DNA of 64,000 nucleotides. Origin: Varibaculum vaginae. GTDB lineage: Bacteria > Actinomycetota > Actinomycetes > Actinomycetales > Actinomycetaceae. The DNA is taken from positions 1,059,774-1,123,773 of the forward strand of contig NZ_UWNY01000001.1 of the NCBI RefSeq assembly GCF_900604285.1, read 5' to 3'. Both the position numbers and the translations under genes were made by a program. The notes beneath the pieces were generated by a model. The model was not told the origin of the DNA, did not search any database, and worked only from the letters and a program-made list of their open reading frames with translations. Shown in pieces: positions 26,071 through 33,861 of this stretch; position 1 is the stretch's first letter, and each line of letters starts with the position of its first letter.

Positions 26071-26667
26071 ATGACTGTTGTGACTACCTCTCGTGATTCT
26101 TCGGTTTTGGTGTTGGTTGATCTACAGAACGATTTTCTTCCCGGTGGATCGCTCGGCACTAAGATGGGCAATGTTGCTGCCGCCGCCGTCGCGGACTATG
26201 TGCGCGAGCATGGCAATGACTACGCCTACATCGTGGCTACCAAAGACTGGCACATCGACCCGGGCACGCACTTCTCGGATAACCCGGATTTCGTGGACTC
26301 CTGGCCCCCGCACTGCGTGAAGAGCACCACGGGCGCTGACTTTGGCCCCCAGATCGACGCATCTGAGGTTGACGAGGTCTTTTACAAGGGCGAATACGAG
26401 GCCGCCTACTCTGGCTTCGAGGGCCACGCATCTTCGGGCGAAACGATGTCAGCATGGCTTAAGGATCGCAACATCACCCACCTGGACGTGGTCGGCATCG
26501 CCACGGATCACTGCGTGCGGGCAACCGCCCTGGATGCCCTTGACGACGGCTTCACCGTGACGGTATTCGCGGACAAGACCGCCCCGGTCTCCCAAGAACG
26601 AGCGGCAGAATCGCTGAGGGAAATTGAAGCCGCGGGCGGAAGGGTGCGAGAAAAAGTCCCGGCTTAA
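26071..26667 (+). CDS. pncA: Nicotinamidase (isochorismatase superfamily)
   Basis: 198 aa from the ATG at 26071; a TTG three codons upstream is an alternative. The catalytic triad is visible: Asp in LVDLQNDFLPGG, Lys in ATKDWHID, Cys in ATDHCVRATALDA. Metal-binding residues lie in DWHIDPGTH. The enzyme deaminates nicotinamide to nicotinate, the substrate of the pncB product encoded 3 kb downstream. The ribosome binding site is weak. GC-rich codon use matches the GH3 fragment upstream rather than the core genes, so it may have arrived with it. Confidence 0.9.
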   Translation: MTVVTTSRDSSVLVLVDLQNDFLPGGSLGTKMGNVAAAAVADYVREHGNDYAYIVATKDWHIDPGTHFSDNPDFVDSWPPHCVKSTTGADFGPQIDASEVDEVFYKGEYEAAYSGFEGHASSGETMSAWLKDRNITHLDVVGIATDHCVRATALDALDDGFTVTVFADKTAPVSQERAAESLREIEAAGGRVREKVPA

Positions 26668-26741
26668 AGGCCTGCCACGACACCACGCTGCGTACGCTCC
26701 AGGAGGGTTATTTTGTTCCATGCGTTTTATTCATAGTGTGT

Positions 26742-26993
26742 CTACATCCGCAACACGAGAACTGTTTTTTGTTCTGGTAATACTTTGTAGACCAGATGGT
26801 GTTGGATATTGATTCTTCGTGAATAGTAGCCGGATAGGTTTCCGACAAGCTTTTCGTAGCGTGGCGGATTAGTGAATGGATCTTGAGCTAAAACGTTTAA
26901 TGGTTTTTGTGTTTTTGGTTTAAGACCGCTACTGGCAAGTTTTTTGGCGTCTTTTTGTGCGGCTTTTGAGTAGACGATTTTCCAGTTACTCAC
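26742..26993 (-). CDS. yoeB: Txe/YoeB-type mRNA endonuclease toxin
   Basis: 83 aa of the RelE superfamily. The C-terminal RRINIQHHLVYKV core is the YoeB/Txe signature, with the catalytic region around His-His-x3-Tyr and the final VLVLRM. Toxins of this family cleave mRNA at the ribosome. It overlaps the antitoxin gene by 4 bases, the usual order with antitoxin first. It lies within the accessory region. Confidence 0.93.
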   Translation of the reverse strand: MSNWKIVYSKAAQKDAKKLASSGLKPKTQKPLNVLAQDPFTNPPRYEKLVGNLSGYYSRRINIQHHLVYKVLPEQKTVLVLRM

Positions 26994-27232
26994 CAGTCCA
27001 GCCTATTGCTAGCAGCTTCAATACCTTCTTGGTCGGCCTCGATGACCGATTGGCTCATACCTGGGATCGAGTTTAGGTAAAGGGTTTCTTGGATTGCGCT
27101 CCAATCGTCTTCACCTATTAATACTGCGTTGCCACGTTTGCCGGTGATGGTGATGGTTTGAGATTCTTCGTTGGCTTGATCTACGAGTCGGTATAGGTTG
27201 GCTCGGGCTTTGGTGACACTTATGGCAGTCAT
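26990..27232 (-). CDS. yefM: Phd/YefM family antitoxin
   Basis: 80 aa. The N-terminal AISVTKARANLYRLVDQANEE is the Phd/YefM DNA-binding fold, and ITGKRGNAVLIGEDDWSAIQETLYL is the family core. It neutralises the following YoeB toxin and should repress its own promoter; a palindromic site lies 20 bases upstream. Confidence 0.93.
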   Translation of the reverse strand: MTAISVTKARANLYRLVDQANEESQTITITGKRGNAVLIGEDDWSAIQETLYLNSIPGMSQSVIEADQEGIEAASNRLDW

Positions 27233-27252
27233 TTTTCTTCCTTCTTTAGCTA

Positions 27253-27268
27253 GTACGGTTTAACGTAC
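27253..27268. promoter_or_regulatory. possible YefM operator
   Basis: Palindrome with arms GTACG and CGTAC around GTTTAA, upstream of yefM. YefM-type operators contain TGTAC half-sites, so this fits autoregulation. Confidence 0.45.
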
Positions 27269-27304
27269 ATGAATGAGCATAGCTGTAATTTAGGTGAAAA
27301 ATAA

Positions 27305-27328
27305 CCACCTGTTTTCAGGTGGGTTTTG
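27305..27328 (+). terminator. intrinsic terminator
   Basis: CCACCTG - TTTT - CAGGTGG followed by GTTTT. A short, strong hairpin on the plus strand with no obvious gene ending here. It may protect the element end from read-through. Confidence 0.6.
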
Positions 27329-27529
27329 GGTATTAACCCATAAACAAGCCTATTTTCGCCCATTGGTGGATAGAAATACTTTTTGGCGCTTGTTTATCGG
27401 AACCTTCCGTCAGCCTAGGAATCTGACAAACTGTGCCGAGCCAGCGACGTTTCCAACAGTTAACCAGCACAGCCACCTAAATCGATAAAACAACCCCGAC
27501 AAGGCAAAACGCCAGGTTTTAGGGCATAA

Positions 27530-27673
27530 AAATAGGACGCTCACTTTGTATCAAAATGAGCGTCCTAATGGTGCAGGTAATCCCTGACGGGATTACGCAC
27601 TATTTCCTCACTCTCACTAACAAGCAAACTTGCTTGCCGTTCGAGTTCGTCATGGTGGAGCCGCGGGGAATCG
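27530..27673. repeat. 144-bp direct repeat, left copy (att-type)
   Basis: About 97% identical (roughly 4 differences) to 28679-28822. It contains three inverted repeats: AGGACGCTCA/TGAGCGTCCT, GGTAATCCC/GGGATTAC and CAAGCAA/TTGCTTG. It ends in the tmRNA 3'-end core GGAGCCGCGGGGAATCG. In this copy the strand complementary to the core reads ...CTCCACCA, so the native CCA end is kept. Confidence 0.85.
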
Positions 27674-27723
27674 GCGGTGCTGCGCACCAGCAAGGGTTTT
27701 CGGAGCACAGCCTCCAAAAATCA

Positions 27724-27771
27724 CTGGCGCGGGCGAACGCTCAGCCCGCGTTCGCGACCTTCCCGCGCCTG
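27724..27771. repeat. 48-base nested hairpin repeat, copy 2
   Basis: Near-identical to 18381-18428: outer stem CTGGCGCGGG/CCCGCGCCTG and inner stem GCGAACGC/GCGTTCGC. It lies 50 bases inside the left end of the mini-element. Confidence 0.7.
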
Positions 27772-28094
27772 CTGGATTGGCTTGGTATCTAATGCCTGTG
27801 TTTGTTGTTCTGGTTCTACAAATTCTGTTTTCAGTATGCTAAACGTATACCGTGTAATGGTAAGTTAATTTGCGGTTAGAGGAGAGTAGAAAACGAAAGG
27901 AGGGTGCGGTTGCAGGACTACAGATAAAACTGACCTGGGGAACCTGTTAGCCCTAGCCGGTCTACTACTTGCCTTGTGGGATCACTTCCATAAAGACGAA
28001 AACTAGCCGGTAAGGTCTGGCGGGGTCGAAATAGAAAGTAGCTACTTCGACCCCGCCTAGGTCAGATTCTACCAGCCAACACCGCTAAAGAAAC

Positions 28095-28283
28095 ATGAAT
28101 CGAAAAAAGTTTAAGGGACATCTCGGAACCTTAGGGTGTCTTATCGCTATTGGTGGCGCTAACTTAGCCATCACTGACCTGCAGGCTGCCACCTGGAAGA
28201 CGGTAACCATGTGGGTTATTTGGGTCATCGCCATGGGAGTATGTCTATATGATCTGAGCGCTGGAGGTAAAGGCGATGAATGA
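28095..28283 (+). CDS. Small two-helix membrane protein
   Basis: 62 aa, not recognised. A basic N-terminus (MNRKKFKGH) is followed by two hydrophobic helices (about 10-30 and 37-55) and a short GGKGDE tail. It overlaps the helix-turn-helix gene by 8 bases, which supports both as real. Cargo of the mini-element. Confidence 0.55.
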   Translation: MNRKKFKGHLGTLGCLIAIGGANLAITDLQAATWKTVTMWVIWVIAMGVCLYDLSAGGKGDE

Positions 28284-28482
28284 GACTTTCTTGGCGTTGC
28301 GTGATGTAGCGCGCCTAATCGGTGTCACTCGCGGTACGGCGGCATCTTATAAAGCTAAGGGGATGCTTCCAGCCCCTGACGTAGTGATTGGTCTTGACGA
28401 CCGGGCGGTCGCTGGGTGGCGTAGGGAAGCAATCGTTAAATGGAATGAGGGGCGTCCTGGGAAAGGCAACCATAGTCGATAG
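28276..28482 (+). CDS. Helix-turn-helix protein, excisionase/AlpA-like
   Basis: 68 aa. Residues 5-30 (FLALRDVARLIGVTRGTAASYKAKGMLP) form a MerR/AlpA-type helix-turn-helix, followed by DVVIGLDDRAVAGWRREAIVKWNEGRPGKG, the pattern of small actinobacterial excisionases. Such proteins direct excision of integrated elements or regulate them. It sits in a mini-element beside an ssrA attachment site. Confidence 0.7.
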   Translation: MNETFLALRDVARLIGVTRGTAASYKAKGMLPAPDVVIGLDDRAVAGWRREAIVKWNEGRPGKGNHSR

Positions 28483-28678
28483 ATAGCGTTTTTGGGTATG
28501 CGAAACCACTCCTTCCGGGTGACGGTTCGGCATGTTTTTCTTCCATAGGATGGGTGGGAGTTGATATCTACCCGAGCGATGCTGTTAATCAGTAACAAAA
28601 GCGGGTGATTTTTGGGTCAAGAGAACAACGAAAAAGCGATATTGATGCCCAACTGATACGTTCGAGTGGAGGAAAATA
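28483..28678. other. spacer inside the mini-element
   Basis: No ORF with coding character and no strong hairpin, apart from short complementary segments near 28500-28530. The right direct repeat begins at 28679. Confidence 0.4.
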
Positions 28679-28822
28679 AAATAGGACGCTCACTTTGTAT
28701 CAAAATGAGCGTCCTAGTGGTGCTGGTAATCCCTGACGGGATTACGCACTATTTCCTCACTCTCACTAACAAGCAAACTTGCTTGCCGTTCGAGCTCGTC
28801 ATAGTGGAGCCGCGGGGAATCG
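28679..28822. repeat. 144-bp direct repeat, right copy (att-type)
   Basis: Right partner of 27530-27673. Its last ~20 bases are the 3' end of ssrA itself. Read on the ssrA strand the end is ...GGCTCCACTA, so CCA has become CTA in this copy. Confidence 0.85.
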
Positions 28823-29180
28823 AACCCCGGTCCAACTGGTACTCCTGCATTCTTCTCCGTGCGCAGTTTGCCTGAGCTTTTTCTCAGCCTGAATCTACTT
28901 GGCAAACTAGAGATTCTATAGGCTCAGTCACTGTAAAGTGTCGCTGCAATCCCATTGACGAAAACTGCAGCCAGTGGCTCCTGAAAAACGACGCCAGGAA
29001 CCGAGGTAGAAGCACCCTCGGAGCTGACGGACTTTTAAAGGCTCTGCTTAAGCAGCTAGAGCGAAGTCAGTGCGGTTATGTTTAGCACTTATTGTTTTGT
29101 GAAGGACGTTAGCGAGATGACTCCACATTCTCGGCACGCTTCTCTGCAACCAATACCAGCTGTCGAAACCGATCGACCCC
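28802..29180 (-). ncRNA. ssrA: transfer-messenger RNA
   Basis: The 5' end GGGGTCGATCGGTTTCGACAG (first base 29180) pairs with the 3' CGGCTCC to form the tRNA-like acceptor, and the T-arm GGTTCGATTCC lies near the 3' end. The tag ORF (29048-29113, minus strand) starts with GCT-AAC after the pseudoknot region and ends RTDFALAA-stop, the typical proteolysis tag. It rescues stalled ribosomes. The encoded 3' end is ACTA, not ACCA, so CCA must be repaired or added after transcription. The gene is the target of at least one integration event. Confidence 0.95.
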
Positions 29181-29200
29181 TATTAAGTTAAAAAAACAAC

Positions 29201-29249
29201 CGGCGCGAACGCCGTCTTTCATTCTCAAAGATTTTTCCCTAATAGTCAA
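29201..29249 (-). promoter_or_regulatory. ssrA promoter and leader hairpin
   Basis: On the minus strand, TTGACT (29249-29244) and GAGAAT (29226-29221) are spaced 17 bases, a reasonable sigma-70-type promoter. The predicted leader then contains CGGCG-TTCG-CGCCG (29214-29201) followed by a T-run, which looks like an intrinsic terminator about 20 bases before the mature tmRNA 5' end. Confidence 0.45.
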
Positions 29250-29350
29250 TACTTACGGTGACACTTTCCGTTTCGCGCTCAGCAAATATCTGTGTTAGCA
29301 CCTATTAAAACCTTAGGTATGCAAACATTTTTGCCTTATTAGCCGCTAAG

Positions 29351-29674
29351 ATGGGGGATATGCAAATGCGTAACGGCTTATCAGATCCAGACGGCGTACA
29401 AAGAGAGGGCGGCCTAGGAGTTCTGGAGCGTCCAGAAACTCGCCGCCAAGAACCCGGTGACAAAGACCGTTACGCGCATTATGTCTCGGCGCACCGCTTG
29501 GCGGCTTCACGCCTTACCGGACAGCCGGTAGTGGCTCTTTGTGGCAAGGTGTGGGTACCCACTCGCGAGGTGCGAAATCATCCGATCTGCCCCCGTTGCG
29601 TAGAAATTAAAAAGGAAATGGATGCCTCCGGTGGACCCGACTGGCCATTCCGCACCCCGGGGGGACCGCGTTAA
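29351..29674 (+). CDS. DUF3039 family protein
   Basis: 107 aa. It matches the actinobacterial DUF3039 family: RYAHYVSAHRLAASRLTGQPVVALCGKVWVP, then HPICPRCVEIKKEM. The Cys residues (ALCGK and CPRC) probably bind zinc. Function unknown; soluble. Start may be the ATG at 29351 or at 29360. Confidence 0.85.
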   Translation: MGDMQMRNGLSDPDGVQREGGLGVLERPETRRQEPGDKDRYAHYVSAHRLAASRLTGQPVVALCGKVWVPTREVRNHPICPRCVEIKKEMDASGGPDWPFRTPGGPR

Positions 29675-29724
29675 AACTGACTTGACCAGGTGAAATTACC
29701 CAGCAAAACTATCTTTTTTTCAAT

Positions 29725-29770
29725 AGGGAGCGGCTGCAGCTTATAGCTAGCTAACTGGTAGCCGCTCCCT
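29725..29770. terminator. bidirectional terminator between DUF3039 and pncB
   Basis: Perfect 11-bp stem AGGGAGCGGCT / AGCCGCTCCCT with a 24-base loop between two convergent genes. T-rich sequence lies on both sides. Confidence 0.7.
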
Positions 29771-29803
29771 AATCGTTTTAGTTAACTGTCCAATAAAAAT
29801 CTT

Positions 29804-31198
29804 CTAGCGACGAGGATCTGGATTGTCGCTAGGAGCCTCGACCTCGTCCTCGCGATCGGTTAGATCGACAATTTCGGTAGGAATCGCTGCTTCCCCTGCT
29901 GAAAGCCGCCAGCCCTGGTAGGGGAGTTCGTTACGTGCCTGTAAGTGATGGTTTTGAGCATCTTGCAAAGCCTGTTTACCTACGTAACGCGAATTGGGTT
30001 GCCCGTCGGTAACTAGATCAACTAAAAGCGGGCGGGCATTGCGGCGCGCGAACTCGGCCTGCGCCTGCTCGGCATTATCTGCTACTACCACCAGTTCTGC
30101 ATTGGCGTATCCGTCCTCGCCGCGGGCGCGGCCTGCGAACTTGCGTCCCCCCAAAGTGGATTTAGAGATAGAGCGTTTCGCCACATCGTGAATGGAGCCA
30201 TCCTCATTGACCCGCTGCACCAGTTTGTAAACTAAGGCGGCAGTCGGAATTCCGGAACCAGTTACCATTTTGGTGCCCACTCCATAGGAATCAACTGGAG
30301 CGGCACCGAGGGCGGCAATCGCGTATTCGTCCAGGTCATTGGTGACTGTAATCTTGGTGCTTTGTGCGTCCAAAGAATCTAGCAAAGCCCTAACTTTGAA
30401 AGCTTCGGCTACCAGGTCTCCCGAATCTAAACGGACGCATCCCAGTTCTCCGCCAGCTTCCCGTGCCAGTTTTACCCCGCGCTTTACCGCCCGCGGAACA
30501 TCAAAGGTGTCTACTAGTAAGGTAGTGCCCGGTCCTAGGTTAGCCAGTTGCGCCCGGAAGGCGTCCTCTTCGCTGTCGTGAATCAAAGTGAACGAGTGTG
30601 CGGCCGTCCCGATAGTAGGGATTCCGTAACGTTTGCCAGCTTCTAGGCAGGAAGTTCCCTTAAAACCGGCAATATAGGAGGCGCGCGCGGCAGAAACCGC
30701 ACTGCGTTCATGGGTGCGCCGCGCTCCCATATCTACACACGGCCTTCCGTGGGCGGCGATAGTCATCCGCGAGGCCGCGCTGGCGACCGCGCAGTCATGA
30801 TTAAGGATCGACAGTAGCAGTGTTTCTAGTAAAACACATTCCGCAAAACTACCTTCAACCTGTAGTAGGGGAGAGGATTCAAAATAACATTCCCCCTCGG
30901 TGTAGCCGCGAATACTACCCTTAAATTTATAAGTTTTTAGGAAGTCAAGGCAGTCGTCGCTAACTATCTTTTCTCGGGAAAGATAGTCGATTTCATCAGC
31001 TGAAAATTCGAAACGTTCGAGAGCCTCGATAATACGGGCATTGCCGGCCATCACCCCGAAACGACGGGCTGGCGGCAGTCGGCGACCAAATAGTTCAAAA
31101 ATGGCACCCCGATTCCAAGTGCCAGACTGCAGGGCGGCATCCACCATGGTCAGTTCATACATGTCCGTTAACAAAGCGGTGTTTACTGAAGAACTCAT
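29804..31198 (-). CDS. pncB: Nicotinate phosphoribosyltransferase
   Basis: 464 aa. The N-terminal ALLTDMYELTMVDAALQSG and the central GFKGTSCLEAGKRYGIPTIGTAAHSFTLIH are family hallmarks; GTAAHS holds the His that is autophosphorylated in NAPRTases. LVDTFDVPRAVKRGVKLAREAG and LDSGDL bind the phosphoribose. The enzyme makes nicotinate mononucleotide and so follows the pncA product in NAD salvage. Acidic C-terminal tail. Divergent from clpS. Confidence 0.95.
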   Translation of the reverse strand: MSSSVNTALLTDMYELTMVDAALQSGTWNRGAIFELFGRRLPPARRFGVMAGNARIIEALERFEFSADEIDYLSREKIVSDDCLDFLKTYKFKGSIRGYTEGECYFESSPLLQVEGSFAECVLLETLLLSILNHDCAVASAASRMTIAAHGRPCVDMGARRTHERSAVSAARASYIAGFKGTSCLEAGKRYGIPTIGTAAHSFTLIHDSEEDAFRAQLANLGPGTTLLVDTFDVPRAVKRGVKLAREAGGELGCVRLDSGDLVAEAFKVRALLDSLDAQSTKITVTNDLDEYAIAALGAAPVDSYGVGTKMVTGSGIPTAALVYKLVQRVNEDGSIHDVAKRSISKSTLGGRKFAGRARGEDGYANAELVVVADNAEQAQAEFARRNARPLLVDLVTDGQPNSRYVGKQALQDAQNHHLQARNELPYQGWRLSAGEAAIPTEIVDLTDREDEVEAPSDNPDPRR

Positions 31199-31340
31199 AT
31201 TTTCAGCATACTCAAAAATAGCTAATATTCCAGTTTTCGACTCGCGGGCGAAAACAAAATTTGGTAGGTAAATACCCGCCTAAAGAAAATCATCTTCCAA
31301 AACCCCCCATTCTGTGCATCCTTTTTAATACCCTGAATGT

Positions 31341-31637
31341 ATGGTTAATCATCTGGTTTCCGGTTCGGGGACTCCTTCATACTCGGGAAGTGCCTGTCGG
31401 CGGCAATGGCGGGTCACCATCTCGCGAGATCCAGTTAACCAGCCGCGATATGTGGAAAGGGTTTTAGCTCACCAGTTTTCCATGTCCAGCGAAAAAGCGC
31501 GGCGTACTCGACTTGAAATCTTTAACCAGGGGCAAACTGAAGTAGCCTCGGGTACCCGCGAGAGAATGGAAGCCCTGGTGCAGGCGCTACACAGTTATGG
31601 TTTATGCGCCACCCTTGACAGGTCGGACGCAAAATGA
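31341..31637 (+). CDS. clpS: ATP-dependent Clp protease adaptor ClpS
   Basis: 98 aa. The core WRVTISRDPVNQPRYVERVLAHQFSMSSEKARRTRLEIFNQGQ is the ClpS fold, ending with GTRERMEALVQALHSYGLCATLD. It delivers N-end-rule substrates to ClpC/ClpA. The usual DDPVN reads RDPVN, and VHxxG reads IFNQG, a divergent but recognisable set. It overlaps the DUF2017 gene by 4 bases, a conserved actinobacterial pair. Confidence 0.88.
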   Translation: MVNHLVSGSGTPSYSGSACRRQWRVTISRDPVNQPRYVERVLAHQFSMSSEKARRTRLEIFNQGQTEVASGTRERMEALVQALHSYGLCATLDRSDAK

Positions 31638-32227
31638 ACGCTTTCCGTCCCGTTCCCGGGGGATGGGAATGTTCGATTGGGGAAGTTGAGCGCAGCCTCT
31701 TCTTAAAAGCGATTTCCGAAGTGCGTACCTTGCTTGACCCTCCGATATTACCTTTTGAAATCACTACTATGCTCGGAGAGGATGATCATGAGGAATCGGG
31801 CGCCGATATTCATCTCCCGAATGCTTCTCTAGATCGGCTCTTGCCTCCAGGATCAGTTGATGAGGAAACCGCGCAAACTATGCGGGATCTGACTGATTCC
31901 CAACTGCGCACTCAAAAATATGAACGGCTAGACCGTCTCTATCAGCTTCTTTCCGATCAGTCCGGTTCAGTGCTGGTCGTAAAAAGCGGAGAAGAATGGG
32001 ATTGGCTTGGCGGTATAAACGATGTGCGTCTGGCCATATCTGGCAAACTTGAACCCGAAGATTTATGGGTTGATTCTCAGACCAATGGAGAAACGTCTGC
32101 GCAGTTAAAACCCAAAACAGGGAATGAACAATTTGAGAAAGTCCTGGTTATTTCCTTCTATAAATGGCTCTCCGGGTGGCAAGATTCACTCTTGCAAGCG
32201 ATAGATAGCTGGCCGCAGCCTAGCTAG
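31634..32227 (+). CDS. DUF2017 family protein
   Basis: 197 aa. It matches the actinobacterial DUF2017 family found beside clpS: the opening FRPVPGGWECSIGEVERSLFLKAISEVRTLL and the ending WLGGINDVRLAISGKL ... FEKVLVISFYKWLSGWQDSLL. Function unknown, soluble. Translationally coupled to clpS. The next gene, murI, follows in 10 bases. Confidence 0.85.
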   Translation: MNAFRPVPGGWECSIGEVERSLFLKAISEVRTLLDPPILPFEITTMLGEDDHEESGADIHLPNASLDRLLPPGSVDEETAQTMRDLTDSQLRTQKYERLDRLYQLLSDQSGSVLVVKSGEEWDWLGGINDVRLAISGKLEPEDLWVDSQTNGETSAQLKPKTGNEQFEKVLVISFYKWLSGWQDSLLQAIDSWPQPS

Positions 32228-32236
32228 GCTATTTTT

Positions 32237-33052
32237 GTGAGTAACGAATCCGCTATCGGTATTTTCGACTCGGGAGTCGGTGGGCTAACGGTTGCGCGCG
32301 CAGTTTTAGATGTGTTGCCCCGCGAAGAGATCCGTTACGTGGGGGATACTGCCCACACCCCCTACGGGGAAAAGGATCTCGACACTGTGCGTCGTTATTC
32401 CCTATCCATTATGGATTCCCTGGTGGAATCGGGAGTGAAAATGCTGGTCATAGCTTGCAATACTGCCTCGTGTGCAGTACTGGATGAAGCGCGGTTTCGC
32501 TACCAGGGTCAGCAGGGGATTCCGGTAGTGGAAGTGGTGCAGCCGGCAGTTGAAAATGCAGTTACCCGTTCTCGTAACGGTAAAATTGGGGTAATCGGTA
32601 CCAGAGCTACGATTGACTCCCAGGTTTACCAGCGTAAACTCTCTGGGATGGGGGCGGAAGTTTTCACTCAAGCTTGTCCGCGTTTTGTAGAGTTTGCCGA
32701 GGAAGGTATTACTGCCTCTCCGGAATTATTCGATGTCACTGAAGAATATTTAACTCCCCTAAAAGCCGCGGGAATAGATACGTTAGTGCTCGGTTGTACT
32801 CACTATCCGCTGCTAGTCGGGCCGATTTCTTATTTCATGGGAGAAAACGTATCCCTGATTTCATCATCGTCGGCAGCAGCACGAAAAGTCTATGGGGAAT
32901 TGGTAAAGGCTAAAATGCTACGTCCTTTCGGGGTTGAAAAAGCTGATCACCATTTTATTTGTACCGAAGCTAAAAATAGTTTTACCGCTCTTGCCTCCCG
33001 GATAATGGGGGCAAATTTTAACGGAATCAAAGAGGAGTGCATTACAAACTAA
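32237..33052 (+). CDS. murI: Glutamate racemase
   Basis: 271 aa. Catalytic cysteines lie in VIACNTASCAVLDEA and LGCTHYPLL; the substrate-binding IGIFDSGVGGLTVARAV and VRYVGDTAHTPYGEK-like segments are present. It supplies D-glutamate for peptidoglycan. GTG start. It is in an operon with DUF2017 and the MBL hydrolase, whose start overlaps the murI stop. Confidence 0.95.
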   Translation: MSNESAIGIFDSGVGGLTVARAVLDVLPREEIRYVGDTAHTPYGEKDLDTVRRYSLSIMDSLVESGVKMLVIACNTASCAVLDEARFRYQGQQGIPVVEVVQPAVENAVTRSRNGKIGVIGTRATIDSQVYQRKLSGMGAEVFTQACPRFVEFAEEGITASPELFDVTEEYLTPLKAAGIDTLVLGCTHYPLLVGPISYFMGENVSLISSSSAAARKVYGELVKAKMLRPFGVEKADHHFICTEAKNSFTALASRIMGANFNGIKEECITN

Positions 33053-33837
33053 TGATGGTCACAGTAGTAGGGGTAACTGGCTCCATGTCCGGACCGACCT
33101 CCCCGGCTTCCTGCTACCTAGTGCAGGCGGAAGGAACCGATGCTCTCGGGCTACCCCACACCTACTCGGTAGTTTTTGATTTAGGGCCAGGGTCTTTCGG
33201 ACAGCTTTGGAACTATACGGATCCCACGAAACTAGATGCAGTGGTACTCTCGCATCTGCACGCCGATCACTGTTCAGATATTGTTTCTATGCAGGTGCAT
33301 CGACGTTGGCATCCAGGCGGTTCTCTCGGGCCTATCCCGGTCTACGCACCCAAGGGGGTCAAAGACCGGGTGCGTGGCTTGGACGGTTTTAGTCCCCGCG
33401 ATGACTTCAGTGGTGAATTCGATTTTCATCATATTAAGCAGGGACGAGCATTTACTGTTGGTCCTTTGCAGATTAAGCCTTTTGCGGCCTGGCATTCAGT
33501 TCCTGCGTTTTCTTTCCGGGTAGAAGGCCCCGGTAAAAATGGTCAGGCAGTCTTCACTTACTCGGGGGATTCAGATGAGTGCGATACTTTAGTGCAGGCT
33601 GCTGCGAACTCTGATCTGTTTTTTTCCGAATGTGGTTTTACCAGTGATGACGAGGTTCGTGGGATTCATATGTCGGGGGATCGTGCCGGGCGGGTTGCCC
33701 AAAACTCGGGAACTAAGAAACTGGTACTTACCCATATTCAACCTTGGACCGACCCCGAAGTTCCGCTTCAGGAAGCAAAAACTACCTGGCGAGGGGAACT
33801 GGAAATCGCCCGTTCCGGGATGCAGTTCGAGCTTTAG
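33052..33837 (+). CDS. Metallo-beta-lactamase fold hydrolase
   Basis: About 261 aa from the ATG overlapping the murI stop (TAATG). The zinc-binding motif SHLHADHCSD is intact, with further ligands in TYSGDSDECDTL (Asp) and THIQPWTD (His) and a His in AAWHSVPAFSF. It resembles the RNase Z/phosphorylase-like MBL proteins found after murI in actinobacteria; the substrate is unknown. Confidence 0.88.
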   Translation: MMVTVVGVTGSMSGPTSPASCYLVQAEGTDALGLPHTYSVVFDLGPGSFGQLWNYTDPTKLDAVVLSHLHADHCSDIVSMQVHRRWHPGGSLGPIPVYAPKGVKDRVRGLDGFSPRDDFSGEFDFHHIKQGRAFTVGPLQIKPFAAWHSVPAFSFRVEGPGKNGQAVFTYSGDSDECDTLVQAAANSDLFFSECGFTSDDEVRGIHMSGDRAGRVAQNSGTKKLVLTHIQPWTDPEVPLQEAKTTWRGELEIARSGMQFEL

Positions 33838-33861
33838 TAGACCATTCAATCAGAGGCGTCA

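Larger units (their letters stand above)
27233..28094. other. gene-poor stretch at the mini-element left end
   Basis: No convincing gene. It holds the yefM operator, a terminator, the left 144-bp direct repeat (27530-27673) and the second nested hairpin (27724-27771). A frame ending at 28006 reads DKTDLGNLLALAGLLLALWDHFHKDEN and has AAAGGAGGG upstream, but no start codon lies in that frame. It may be a broken small membrane peptide. Confidence 0.5.
27674..28822. mobile_element. 1.15-kb mini-element inserted at the ssrA 3' end
   Basis: One repeat unit of 1149 bases from just after the left direct repeat through the right direct repeat, which abuts ssrA. The cargo is a two-helix membrane peptide and an overlapping helix-turn-helix gene of excisionase type. 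There is no integrase. Being bounded by tmRNA 3'-end core sequences in direct orientation is the footprint of tyrosine-recombinase integration into ssrA. It is probably a satellite mobilised in trans or the remnant of a larger element. Confidence 0.7.

Noticed and set aside
27294-27488. 64-codon ORF
   Set aside because: It begins with a terminator hairpin, has no ribosome binding site and no coding character.
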